In this document: positions 11,273 through 19,886 of the stretch, piece after piece
Layout: every line of letters starts with the position of its first letter
How positions within the stretch are numbered: the first letter of the stretch is position 1
Assembly: GCA_004356985.1 (NCBI GenBank)
Contig: SMXQ01000082.1
Coordinates: forward strand, 1-33,209
From: Alphaproteobacteria bacterium
GTDB taxonomy: Bacteria > Pseudomonadota > Alphaproteobacteria > SMXQ01
Direction: 5' to 3'
Length of the DNA stretch: 33,209 nt
Program-made: the position numbers and the translations under genes
The notes under the pieces: generated by a model
What the model was told of the DNA's origin: nothing
Database searches by the model: none
The model's input: only the letters and a program-made list of their open reading frames with translations

Positions 11273-12547
11273 ATGGATCACTTCACCTACATCGATGGGC
11301 AATTGCACGCCGAAAGCGTGCCCTTGTCCCGCATCGCCGAGGCGGCGGGAACGCCCACCTATGTCTATTCCACGGCGACCCTGGTCCACCATTACCGCAC
11401 CTTCGCCGATGCTTTCGCCGGCCAGAACGCCACCATCTGTTATGCGGTCAAGGCCAATTCCAATCAGGCCGTGATCGCCACCCTGGCCCGCCAGGGGGCG
11501 GGCGCCGACGTGCTCTCGGAAGGCGAGTTGCGCCGCGCCCTAAAGGCCGGCGTGCCGGCCGCCAAGATCGTCTTTTCCGGGATCGGCAAGTCACGCCGCG
11601 AAATCGCCCTGGCGCTGGAGGCCGGGGTCGGTCAGATCAACGTCGAATCCGAGCCCGAACTGGAGCTTATTTCCGCCCTCGCCAGCGCGCGCGGCGCCAT
11701 GGCGCCCATCGCCATCCGCGTCAATCCCGATGTCGATGCCAAGACCCACGAAAAAATCACCACCGGGCGCAAAGAGAATAAATTCGGCATTGCCCTCGCC
11801 CGGGCGCCGGAAATTTACGCCCGGGCCGCCGCCCTGCCCGGCATCGAGGCGGTGGGCGTGGCCATCCATATCGGCTCCCAGCTGACCGAGCTCGGCCCCT
11901 TCGGCGATGCCTTCACCCTGGCGGCGGGGCTGGTGGAAACCCTGCGCGGCGCGGGCCACCCTATCCGCAGGCTCGACCTCGGCGGCGGCCTGGGCATTCC
12001 CTACCGGGACGAAACCCCGCCGAGCCCGGCGGACTATGCCGCCCTGGTGCGGGAGACCACCGGGCACCTCGGCGTCGAGCTGGTGCTCGAGCCCGGCCGC
12101 CTGATCGCCGGCAATGCCGGGATCCTGCTGACCCGGGTGCTCTACGTGAAACAGGGCACGGCGAAAAGCTTCGTGGTGGTGGACGCCGGCATGAACGACC
12201 TCATGCGGCCCGCGCTCTATGACGCCTGGCACCGCATCGTTCCGGTGGTGGAACCCGCCATGGGCGCCCCCACCGCCGCCGTCGACGTGGTCGGGCCGGT
12301 CTGCGAGACGACGGATATATTTGGCCATGATCGCATTCTTCCCATGTTAGAATGTGACGATCTTCTGGCGATCCGGTCGGCGGGAGCCTATGGCGCGGTC
12401 ATGGCATCGACCTACAATACCCGGCCGCTGGTGGCGGAAGTGTTGGTCAAGGATGACGCCTTGGCGGTGATCCGGGCCCGCCAGGACATGGCGGAGTTGT
12501 TGGCCATGGACCGGATTCCCGCGTGGTTGGGCGACGAATCCCAATAA
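11273..12547 (+). CDS. lysA: Diaminopimelate decarboxylase
   Basis: TPTYVYSTATL...ICYAVKANSNQAVI...GADVLSEGELRRAL...AIHIGSQL...EPGRLIAGNAGILLTRVLYVK. Confidence 0.97.
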   Translation: MDHFTYIDGQLHAESVPLSRIAEAAGTPTYVYSTATLVHHYRTFADAFAGQNATICYAVKANSNQAVIATLARQGAGADVLSEGELRRALKAGVPAAKIVFSGIGKSRREIALALEAGVGQINVESEPELELISALASARGAMAPIAIRVNPDVDAKTHEKITTGRKENKFGIALARAPEIYARAAALPGIEAVGVAIHIGSQLTELGPFGDAFTLAAGLVETLRGAGHPIRRLDLGGGLGIPYRDETPPSPADYAALVRETTGHLGVELVLEPGRLIAGNAGILLTRVLYVKQGTAKSFVVVDAGMNDLMRPALYDAWHRIVPVVEPAMGAPTAAVDVVGPVCETTDIFGHDRILPMLECDDLLAIRSAGAYGAVMASTYNTRPLVAEVLVKDDALAVIRARQDMAELLAMDRIPAWLGDESQ

Positions 12548-12651
12548 CCGGGCGCCGGCACCCGGACCCTTGAGCCCAGACCCCGAGAGAGGGAAAGGAG
12601 AAGCCGGCAACTTCACGACCCAAGGGCCGCGCGGACGAGGTCGGGCATGTC

Positions 12652-15300
12652 ATGAATGCCGATGGAGAACAAACCGACCCCATGGTTCCCGACGCCGTTT
12701 CGGAGGAAACCGCGCGGGAGCTTAGGCGTCTCGGCTGGAAGCTGGCGCTGGCCCGCGCCGCGCTGGCCTGGGAACGGCTATGGCCGGCCCTTTGGCCCGC
12801 CGCCGGAATCGGCGGCGCCTTTCTCGCCCTCGCCCTGTTCGACCTTTTGCCCGGGCTGCCCATCTGGCTCCATGGCGGCATTCTCGCGCTCTTTGCCGGG
12901 GCCTTGGCCACCGCGCTCTGGCGTGGGGCACGGGCGCTGGCGCTGCCCGGAATCTCCGCCGGCCAGAGGCGGATCGAAAATACCACGGGGCTTGTCCACC
13001 GCCCGCTGACCCTGTTGCGCGACCGCCTGGCGTCGGGGACCGATGACCCCGCGGCGCGAGACCTGTGGCGCCTCCATCGGCTCAGGACTATCGAAAAAAT
13101 CCGCGGCCTCAGGATCGGTTTCCCCTCGCCGGGTCTAGCGCGGCGGGATCCCCTGGCCCTGCGCGGGCTGTTGATCGTCATATTGGTGATCGGCATGACC
13201 ATCGCCTGGGGCGATGGCGCCAACCGTATCGCCCGGGCGCTGGCGCCGGGCGTCGGCGGTGTGGTCAAGGGGCCCGCGGTGGTGGACATTTGGATCACCC
13301 CCCCCGCCTACACCGGTATCGCGCCGATTTTCCTGACCGCCGGCAAGGAACGGCGGAACAAGGGCACGCCGGCGCCCCTGCTGGCATCGGCGGGCGGCAT
13401 CGCCGCGGTCGCCGTCATCAAGGGCCCCATCGCCATACCCGAAGGCTCGACGGTGCTGGCCCAGTTGTCGGGCGGCTGGGGCACGCCGCAAATCGTCATC
13501 GGCACTAAAGAGACCGAATTCAAACCCGTGGCCGAGGGCACCTTTAAGCTGACCGCGACCATCGACATGGCCCCCAACGTCAAGCAGATCAGGGTCATCC
13601 AGGCCGGCCGCGAGATCGGCGCCTGGCCGGTGTTCCTGGTCGCCGACCAGCCGCCGGTGGTGAGCTTCGGGGAGGCCCCCGGAGGCTCGGCCCGCGGGGC
13701 GCTGCGCATCGATCTCGAAGGCAGCGACGATTACGGCTTCGCCGAGGCCAAGCTGATCATCCGCAGGGCCCGGATGGGCGGCGAAGAGGTCAAGGAAGAA
13801 ATCCCCGGCCTCACCAAGCCCCCCGCCGATGAGGGTAAAAAAGACAACGGCGCCAAGGCCGCCCGAACGGCGGCCATGCTGGCCAAGCTGAATGTCGTCA
13901 AAATCCTCGAGCTGCCGCTGCCGGGCGCGAACATCAAGGACCTCAAGGAAACCAGCTATCACGACCTGACCGCCCACCCCTGGGCCGGATTGGAGGTCCA
14001 AGTGCAGGTGGTCGCCAAGGATGCGGCGGGCCAGCACGGGGTCAGCGATTCGGTCACCATCACCCTGCCCGAACGGCGCTTCCGGCACCCCGTTGCCCGC
14101 GCCCTCGTGCTGTTGCGCAAGCGCCTCGCCCGGGACCCGGAATCGCGCGACGAGGTGTGGGAGGCGCTGGCCAATCTCGGCACCATCCCCGGCGCCTACG
14201 ACGGCGACACCGTGGTGTTTCTTTCGATCCAGATCATGGCCCGGACCCTGGCCGGCGATCACGGTTTCGACGCCATCGCCGACGTGCAGGAAATGTTGTG
14301 GGAGACCGCGCTGTGGCTCGAGGACGGGAAACTGTCCCAGGCCGAGCGGCGGCTCCGGGAAATCCAGAAGAAGCTCATGGAAGCGCTCAAGAACAAGGCC
14401 GGCAACGCCGAAATTCAAAAGCTCATGCGCGAGCTCGAACGGGCCATGGCCCAGTTCATGCGCGAGATGATGAAGGGTCTCAAGAACCTGCCCAATTGGG
14501 CCCGGCCCTTCGATCCCAACAGCCGCAGCATGTCGGCCCAGGATCTGCAGCGCATGCTCGACCGGGCGCGGGAGCTGGCCCTGACCGGCAATCTCGATGC
14601 CGCGCGGCAACTGCTGTCCATGCTGCGCGAAATGCTGGAAAACCTGCGTTCGGGCCGCTTCGCCATGGGCCGGGGCCGGGGCCAGGGCCAGTCCAAGGCC
14701 TGGCGGATGCTCCAGGAACTCCAAGACATGATGCGGCGCCAGCAGGAATTGATGGACCAAAGCCATCGCCAGTCCCGGCAAGGCATGGGCCAGAGGCCGT
14801 CGACCAAGGAGGGCGCCCGCCAGCAGGGCGATTTAAAAAAGCAGCTTCAGGACTTGCTGCGCCGCTTCGGCGAAATGATGGGCAAGGTGCCGAAATCCCT
14901 GGGCGACGCCGAACTGGCCATGCGCGAGGCGCTGGAAGCGCTCCGCAAGAGCCGCCCCGGCGAGGCCGTTGGCCCCCAAGGCAAGGCCTTGGAGAACCTG
15001 CGCCGGGGGCTCGGCCAAATGGCCCAGCAGTTCATGCGCCGCTTCGGCCGCGGGCGGGGGCGCGGGCGCGGGCGCGGGATGTTCGGCCGGCGGCCGGGCC
15101 ATATCCCCTTCGCTTACGATCCTCTCGGCCGCCAGCTTCCCAATGCCGGGATGACGTCGGCCGACGACGTCGACATCCCCGACGAGACGGAAACCCAGCG
15201 GGCTTGGGAAATCCTCCAGGAATTGCGCCGCCGCGCCGGCGAAGTCGGCCGCCCCGATCTGGAAATGGATTATCTGGAACGGTTGCTGCGCCGGTTCTGA
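12652..15300 (+). CDS. TIGR02302 / DUF4175 family protein
   Basis: 882 aa; N-terminal TM helices, beta-rich middle, long Met/Gln/Arg-rich helical C-terminus; follows lysA as in many alphaproteobacteria. Confidence 0.8.
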   Translation: MNADGEQTDPMVPDAVSEETARELRRLGWKLALARAALAWERLWPALWPAAGIGGAFLALALFDLLPGLPIWLHGGILALFAGALATALWRGARALALPGISAGQRRIENTTGLVHRPLTLLRDRLASGTDDPAARDLWRLHRLRTIEKIRGLRIGFPSPGLARRDPLALRGLLIVILVIGMTIAWGDGANRIARALAPGVGGVVKGPAVVDIWITPPAYTGIAPIFLTAGKERRNKGTPAPLLASAGGIAAVAVIKGPIAIPEGSTVLAQLSGGWGTPQIVIGTKETEFKPVAEGTFKLTATIDMAPNVKQIRVIQAGREIGAWPVFLVADQPPVVSFGEAPGGSARGALRIDLEGSDDYGFAEAKLIIRRARMGGEEVKEEIPGLTKPPADEGKKDNGAKAARTAAMLAKLNVVKILELPLPGANIKDLKETSYHDLTAHPWAGLEVQVQVVAKDAAGQHGVSDSVTITLPERRFRHPVARALVLLRKRLARDPESRDEVWEALANLGTIPGAYDGDTVVFLSIQIMARTLAGDHGFDAIADVQEMLWETALWLEDGKLSQAERRLREIQKKLMEALKNKAGNAEIQKLMRELERAMAQFMREMMKGLKNLPNWARPFDPNSRSMSAQDLQRMLDRARELALTGNLDAARQLLSMLREMLENLRSGRFAMGRGRGQGQSKAWRMLQELQDMMRRQQELMDQSHRQSRQGMGQRPSTKEGARQQGDLKKQLQDLLRRFGEMMGKVPKSLGDAELAMREALEALRKSRPGEAVGPQGKALENLRRGLGQMAQQFMRRFGRGRGRGRGRGMFGRRPGHIPFAYDPLGRQLPNAGMTSADDVDIPDETETQRAWEILQELRRRAGEVGRPDLEMDYLERLLRRF

Positions 15301-15321
15301 ACGCGGCGCGCGGCGGCGGGT

Positions 15322-15696
15322 TTAATTCGGCTTGCCGTTGTCCTTCAGCACCGTGGTCACGGCATCGGTAATCTCACGCAAGCTAAAGGGCTTGACGATG
15401 ACCTCATGGACGAGGACGTCGAGATTGTGCACCTTTTGCCGCTCCAGGGCATATCCCGACATCAACAAGATGGGCAGGTCGGGTTTGTCCCGGGCCACTT
15501 TCAAGGCCAGGGCGATGCCGTCCATGCGCGGCATCACGATGTCGGTCAGCAACAGGTCGAACTCGCCGCCCGCCAGCGCCGCCAGGGCCTGAATCCCATC
15601 TTCCACGGCGGTCACCGAATGGCCGCCGTGATCGAGCGCCCGGCTCACGAATTCGCGCAGGGCACGTTCGTCTTCGGCAACCAGAATCCGCGCCAT
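15322..15696 (-). CDS. cpdR: Single-domain response regulator, CpdR-like
   Basis: 124 aa receiver domain: ILVAEDERALREFVSRALDHGGH...DLLLTDIVMPRMDGIALA...LLMSGYALERQKVHNLDVLVHEVIVKPFSLREI. Confidence 0.8.
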   Translation of the reverse strand: MARILVAEDERALREFVSRALDHGGHSVTAVEDGIQALAALAGGEFDLLLTDIVMPRMDGIALALKVARDKPDLPILLMSGYALERQKVHNLDVLVHEVIVKPFSLREITDAVTTVLKDNGKPN

Positions 15697-15701
15697 TTGG
15701 G

Positions 15702-16385
15702 CTATTTCCCCTTACTGGAGAAATCGATGCTCAGCGCCGAGGCGCCGGCCGGCGGATTTTGGAACCGGGTCACGAAGCGCGCGGTCTCGCCCGGCAACAG
15801 GCGGGCCTGGTCAGCTGAAAACGTCCAATTGGCGAGTTCGCTGGCATCGTCTGCGCGAATCCAGGCTTGCAGTCGGGGCACGTCGCGGACTTCATCGGAG
15901 AGATTGGTGACCTTGCCCTTTAAGATGAGGATGATGCGCCCGTCCTTGATCGCCTGATCATGGCTGACGACCTCGAGTTTCAACCAGGATTTCGGCCCGG
16001 CGGCAGGGAAGCCGATCGCCATATAGAGGCGTTGGGCCGGAGGCCAGGCGCGGGTGATGGACTCCTGCGCCAGGGCGCCGACGATGACAATGGCGGCGAC
16101 CACCGTGACCAGAGCCGCCCAGCCCATGGCGCCGCCGCGCTTTGCCCCAGGCACCGCGCGGGCGTCGGCCGGCGACCCGGCCGCGCCCCGGCCGGCGGAG
16201 ACCGCCGCCGCGGAGGCATCGTGACCCAGGGGCGCATCGAGGTCGATGGGCTGGGGAAAATCTTCCGGCGGCCTTTCCGTCCACAGATTGCCGCAGGCGG
16301 TGCATCGCACCCGGCGCCCCTTCGCCCCGAACTGCGCTGGCTCGACCTTGTAACGGGTCTTGCAGGAGGGGCAGTTGATGATCAT
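15702..16385 (-). CDS. MJ0042-type zinc-ribbon protein with DUF3426-like C-terminus
   Basis: MIINCPSCKTRYKVEPAQFGAKGRRVRCTACGNLW (two CxxC), one TM helix, beta-rich tail. Confidence 0.88.
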   Translation of the reverse strand: MIINCPSCKTRYKVEPAQFGAKGRRVRCTACGNLWTERPPEDFPQPIDLDAPLGHDASAAAVSAGRGAAGSPADARAVPGAKRGGAMGWAALVTVVAAIVIVGALAQESITRAWPPAQRLYMAIGFPAAGPKSWLKLEVVSHDQAIKDGRIILILKGKVTNLSDEVRDVPRLQAWIRADDASELANWTFSADQARLLPGETARFVTRFQNPPAGASALSIDFSSKGK

Positions 16386-16433
16386 CCATGGGACTCCCAA
16401 TGCGCGCGGGCAGGCTTTCCCCCACCTTCGAGT

Positions 16434-16462
16434 CTTATAGGTGCTGGACCGGGTGATGGCAA
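16434..16462 (-). promoter_or_regulatory. Putative sigma70 promoter for the zinc-ribbon gene
   Basis: Minus strand TTGCCA (16462-16457), 17-nt spacer, TATAAG (16439-16434), ~50 nt upstream of the start codon. Confidence 0.5.
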
Positions 16463-16525
16463 GCCGCGGGGCAAGGGCCGGCGGCCCGCCATGGAAGGGC
16501 GCGAATCATGACAATTTCCCCCCCA

Positions 16526-16578
16526 CCTAGGGCACTTTTCAACCAAATTAAATCAATTTGATTGGAAAGTGCTCTAGG
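16526..16578. repeat. Near-perfect 24-bp-arm inverted repeat, 5-nt loop
   Basis: CCTAGGGCACTTTTCAACCAAATT-AAATC-AATTTGATTGGAAAGTGCTCTAGG; 21/24 arm positions complementary. Confidence 0.95.
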
Positions 16579-16631
16579 CCTTGCGCGTCGTATATACTGT
16601 GAACCGATGACAATGCATTTCGAGGGCCGCG

Positions 16632-17321
16632 GTGGTTCGATTCCAAAACGTCGGCATGCGTTACGGGCTCGGGTCCGAGGTCTTGCAGGACATCAACTTC
16701 GAACTTCCCCTTGGTTCGTTTCATTTCCTGAGCGGCGCCTCGGGGGCGGGCAAATCGTCCCTGCTCAAACTGATCTACCTGGCCCACAGGCCGTCGCACG
16801 GCCTGATCACCCTGTTCGGCTGCGATGTCACCATCGCCAAGCGCCGGGAACTGGCCCTCATCAGACGGCGCATCGGGGTGGTATTCCAAGACTTCCGGCT
16901 GCTCGGCCATCTGAGCGTCATCGAGAACGTCGCTCTTCCGCTCAAGATCAAGGGCGAGAATTGGGACAGGATATCGGCCTACGCGGCGGAGCTTCTGGCC
17001 TGGGTCGGCCTGCAGGACTGCATCGACGCCTCGCCCCTGACCCTGTCCGGCGGCCAACAGCAACGGGTCGCCATCGCCCGTGCGGTCATCAGCAAGCCGG
17101 AAATCCTGCTTGCCGACGAGCCCACCGGCAACGTCGACGATGCCATCGCGTTGCGGCTCCTGTACCTGTTCGAGGAACTTAACCGCCACGGCACCACCGT
17201 TTTGATCGCCACCCATAACGAAAACCTGATGGACCGTTTCGACCACCCGCGCCTGCATCTGGCCGGCGGCGAATTGTCGGGCCCGTTCGGCGGGTCTTCG
17301 CGGCCGGCCGAGACCCTGTGA
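16632..17321 (+). CDS. ftsE: Cell division ATP-binding protein FtsE
   Basis: GASGAGKSSLLKLIYL (Walker A), VVFQDFRLL, LSGGQQQRVAIARA, EILLADEPTGNVD; overlaps ftsX start. Confidence 0.93.
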   Translation: MVRFQNVGMRYGLGSEVLQDINFELPLGSFHFLSGASGAGKSSLLKLIYLAHRPSHGLITLFGCDVTIAKRRELALIRRRIGVVFQDFRLLGHLSVIENVALPLKIKGENWDRISAYAAELLAWVGLQDCIDASPLTLSGGQQQRVAIARAVISKPEILLADEPTGNVDDAIALRLLYLFEELNRHGTTVLIATHNENLMDRFDHPRLHLAGGELSGPFGGSSRPAETL

Positions 17322-18199
17322 TGTTCTCGGGCCGGTGCGATCTTGCCCTCGATGCCGACCCCGCCCGGCGCTTGCTGCCCTGGCTGGTGGCCATGATCGT
17401 TTACCTGGCGGGGCTATCGCTGGCCGGCATGATGAGCCTGGGCGCCGCCGTGGAGCGCTGGGATACCGGGCTCAAGGGGACGGTGACGGTTCAGGTGCCC
17501 CCCGGGGCGGCCCGGGCCTCGGGCGGGGCGATGGAAAAACTGCTGCCGATTTTGCGCAAGACACAAGGGGTGATCGCCGCCCGGGCCCTGGGCAAGGCGG
17601 AAACCGCAGCCCTGTTGGAGCCCTGGCTCGGCAAGGAAGCGCTGGGCGCGGATCTGCCCCTGCCCCGGCTGATCGACGTCACCGTCGGGACCGACCCCGG
17701 ACCCGACCTCAAGGCCTTGGCGGCGGCGCTGTCCGCGGCGGTTCCCGGAACCATGGTCGACGACCACCGGAAATCCCTCGACCGGCTGATCGCCTTTGTC
17801 AGGTCCGTCGAACTGGTGGCCATGGCCATCGTCATCCTGGTCGCCCTGGCGGCGGTGGTGACGGTGCTCTTCATCACCCGCACCGGCCTGGCCATCCATC
17901 GCGAGGGGATCGAACTGCTGCACCTGATGGGCGCCTTCGACGGCTACGTCGCCTGGCAGTTCCAGGGCCAGGCACTGGCGCTCGGCCTCAAGGGCGGCGC
18001 CATCGGATCGGTGCTGACCGTGGTGACGGTGGCCGCCCTCTCTTACATGGCCGGGGCCGTCGGTGCCGGCCTATTGCCCAGGTTGGACCTCGGCCTCACC
18101 CAATGGCTGGTGCTCGCGGGGGTTCCCCTCGGCGTCACCGCCATCGCCATGATCACCACCCATGTCACCGTGCTTCACGCGCTGAAGAGGCTGCCGTGA
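17321..18199 (+). CDS. ftsX: Cell division protein FtsX
   Basis: Four predicted TM helices; FVRSVELVAMAIVILVALAAVVTVLFITRTGLAIHREGIELLHLMGA. Confidence 0.88.
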   Translation: MFSGRCDLALDADPARRLLPWLVAMIVYLAGLSLAGMMSLGAAVERWDTGLKGTVTVQVPPGAARASGGAMEKLLPILRKTQGVIAARALGKAETAALLEPWLGKEALGADLPLPRLIDVTVGTDPGPDLKALAAALSAAVPGTMVDDHRKSLDRLIAFVRSVELVAMAIVILVALAAVVTVLFITRTGLAIHREGIELLHLMGAFDGYVAWQFQGQALALGLKGGAIGSVLTVVTVAALSYMAGAVGAGLLPRLDLGLTQWLVLAGVPLGVTAIAMITTHVTVLHALKRLP

Positions 18200-18804
18200 C
18201 AGGCGATGGCGATCCCCGGCCGCGAACCCGAAGACGGGCGGGCCTTTTGTGGGCGGGGCTAGGCGGCGCCGCGTCCGCCGCCTGGCTCATGGGGCTGGTG
18301 TGGTTCGCCGCCACCCTGCCCCGCACGGTCAGCGGTCCGAATAGCGCCACCGACGCGGTGGTCGTCCTCACCGGCGGTGTCGGCCGCCTTGCCGTGGGAA
18401 TCGACCTGCTGGCCCGCGGCCGGGCCCGCAAGCTTTTCGTATCCGGGGTCTACCGGGGTATCGACGTCGCCCAGATCCTGCGTCTAGTCAAGAAACCGGG
18501 CGAGGAGTTGGAATGTTGCATAGTGCTCGGCCATGCCGCCGACGACACCAGGGGCAACGCCGCCGAAACCGCGCGGTGGATCGCCAAGGAGGGATACCGG
18601 TCGCTGCGGCTGGTCACCGCCCACTACCACATGCGCCGCTCGTTGCTGGAATTCAAACGCCGCATGCCGGGGGTCGCGATCATCCCCCACCCGGTCTTTC
18701 CCCAGGGGTTCAAGGCCGGGGACTGGTGGGTCCGGCCGGGCAACCTCAGGCTGGTGGCTAGCGAATACGTCAAATATCTGATCGCTTTAGTGCGGCTTTG
18801 GTAA
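18196..18804 (+). CDS. YdcF family (DUF218) protein
   Basis: DAVVVLTGGVGRLAVGIDLLARGRARKLFVSGVYRG...DTRGNAAETARWI...LVTAHYHMRRSLLEF; GTG overlaps ftsX stop. Confidence 0.88.
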   Translation: MTGDGDPRPRTRRRAGLLWAGLGGAASAAWLMGLVWFAATLPRTVSGPNSATDAVVVLTGGVGRLAVGIDLLARGRARKLFVSGVYRGIDVAQILRLVKKPGEELECCIVLGHAADDTRGNAAETARWIAKEGYRSLRLVTAHYHMRRSLLEFKRRMPGVAIIPHPVFPQGFKAGDWWVRPGNLRLVASEYVKYLIALVRLW

Positions 18805-18815
18805 GGGAACCCGTG

Positions 18816-19532
18816 GTGATTTTCGTCCGATCCCTTCTCTTCAACCTGGTGTTCTACGTGTCGTCGGCGGTCATCGCCCTGGCGGCGCTGCCACTTCTTG
18901 CCTTGTCGCCCGCCTTCATGCGCCGGGCCGGGGCCCGGTGGTCGGGTTACGTCATCTGGCTTCTCAAGGTGATCGTCGGCGCCGGTTGGGAGGTCCGCGG
19001 CGTTGACCGCATCCCCGACGGCCCCGTCATCTTCGGGATCAAGCACCAGTCCGCCTGGGATACCTTGTTCTTTCCGGTCTATTTCGGGGACCCGGCGATG
19101 ATCGCCAAGAAGGAACTGCGTCTGATCCCGTTCTACGGCTGGTACGCGTGGCGGGCGGGCGCCGTCTGGATCGATCGCAAGGGCGGCGTGGGCGCGCTCC
19201 GGGCGCTGATCCGGGGCGCCCTGGACGCCGTCAAGCACGGCCGGTCCATCATCATGTTTCCCCAAGGCACCCGCACGCTGCCCGGCGAAAAGCGGCCCTA
19301 CCAGCCGGGCATCGCCGCGCTGTACGCCAATGTCGGAGCGCCGGTGGTGCCGGTGGCCCTCAACTCCGGCATGTACTGGCCCAAACGGACCTTCATCAAG
19401 CGGCCCGGCACCATCGTCGTCGAGTTCCTCGAACCGGTGCCCCCCGGGCTCGACCGCGCCGCCTTCCTCGATGTGCTGGCCGAACGGATCGAGGCCGCCA
19501 CCGAGCGCCTGGAGGCCGGGGCGCGGAATTAG
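18816..19532 (+). CDS. 1-acyl-sn-glycerol-3-phosphate acyltransferase (PlsC-like)
   Basis: IKHQSAWDTLFF (HxxxxD), IMFPQGTR, PVVPVALNSG; start uncertain (TTG 18798, GTG 18813 or 18816; AAGGGA at 18803 favours 18813/18816). Confidence 0.88.
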   Translation: MIFVRSLLFNLVFYVSSAVIALAALPLLALSPAFMRRAGARWSGYVIWLLKVIVGAGWEVRGVDRIPDGPVIFGIKHQSAWDTLFFPVYFGDPAMIAKKELRLIPFYGWYAWRAGAVWIDRKGGVGALRALIRGALDAVKHGRSIIMFPQGTRTLPGEKRPYQPGIAALYANVGAPVVPVALNSGMYWPKRTFIKRPGTIVVEFLEPVPPGLDRAAFLDVLAERIEAATERLEAGARN

Positions 19533-19595
19533 GGCATCAAGGGTGGGAATCTCGAACCCGGCCCCCGGAAGCGCCGCTTGGGGGTGGCAAGAAGT

Positions 19596-19604
19596 TGTGG
19601 ATAA
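19596..19604 (-). promoter_or_regulatory. Perfect consensus DnaA box (TTATCCACA on minus strand)
   Basis: TGTGGATAA on the plus strand, in the plsC-nrdJ intergenic region. Confidence 0.6.
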
Positions 19605-19720
19605 CTCCGTGGATGACGCGGCGCCCATGCATGGTGAAACCCGGGCATAACTCGATTTCAAGCGCCCCGCTAACGGCTTGGAGAGAGACACGCATGTGGA
19701 AACATAACAAGAACATCTCC

Positions 19721-19749
19721 TTGACCTGCTCCCACGGTCCCCCTAAAAT
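19721..19749 (+). promoter_or_regulatory. Putative sigma70 promoter for nrdJ
   Basis: TTGACC, exactly 17 nt, TAAAAT; ~140 nt upstream of the nrdJ start. Confidence 0.6.
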
Positions 19750-19886
19750 GGCTCGCTCCAGGTTTAGGAGTATCTGGTTTAAGTAATGTTTTTCAATGGG
19801 TTGATGGGCCAAAGCCGGCGCCCGGTGGGGTTTTTCAAACGCCCCGGTTCGGCTTCCACTTCATCACCCCGGCGACGGAGCCGCCG

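Noticed and set aside
13135-14781. 548-aa minus-strand ORF opposite the TIGR02302 gene
   Set aside because: Low-complexity G/H/D/Q-rich translation without recognisable domains; sense gene is well supported.
19545-19575. GGGTTCGAGATTCCC on the minus strand, resembling a tRNA T-arm
   Set aside because: T-stem pairing is poor, and no anticodon arm, D-arm or acceptor stem could be assembled.
19537-19812. 91-aa minus-strand ORF in the nrdJ upstream region
   Set aside because: No recognisable family; overlaps the DnaA box and promoter, which better explain this non-coding stretch.
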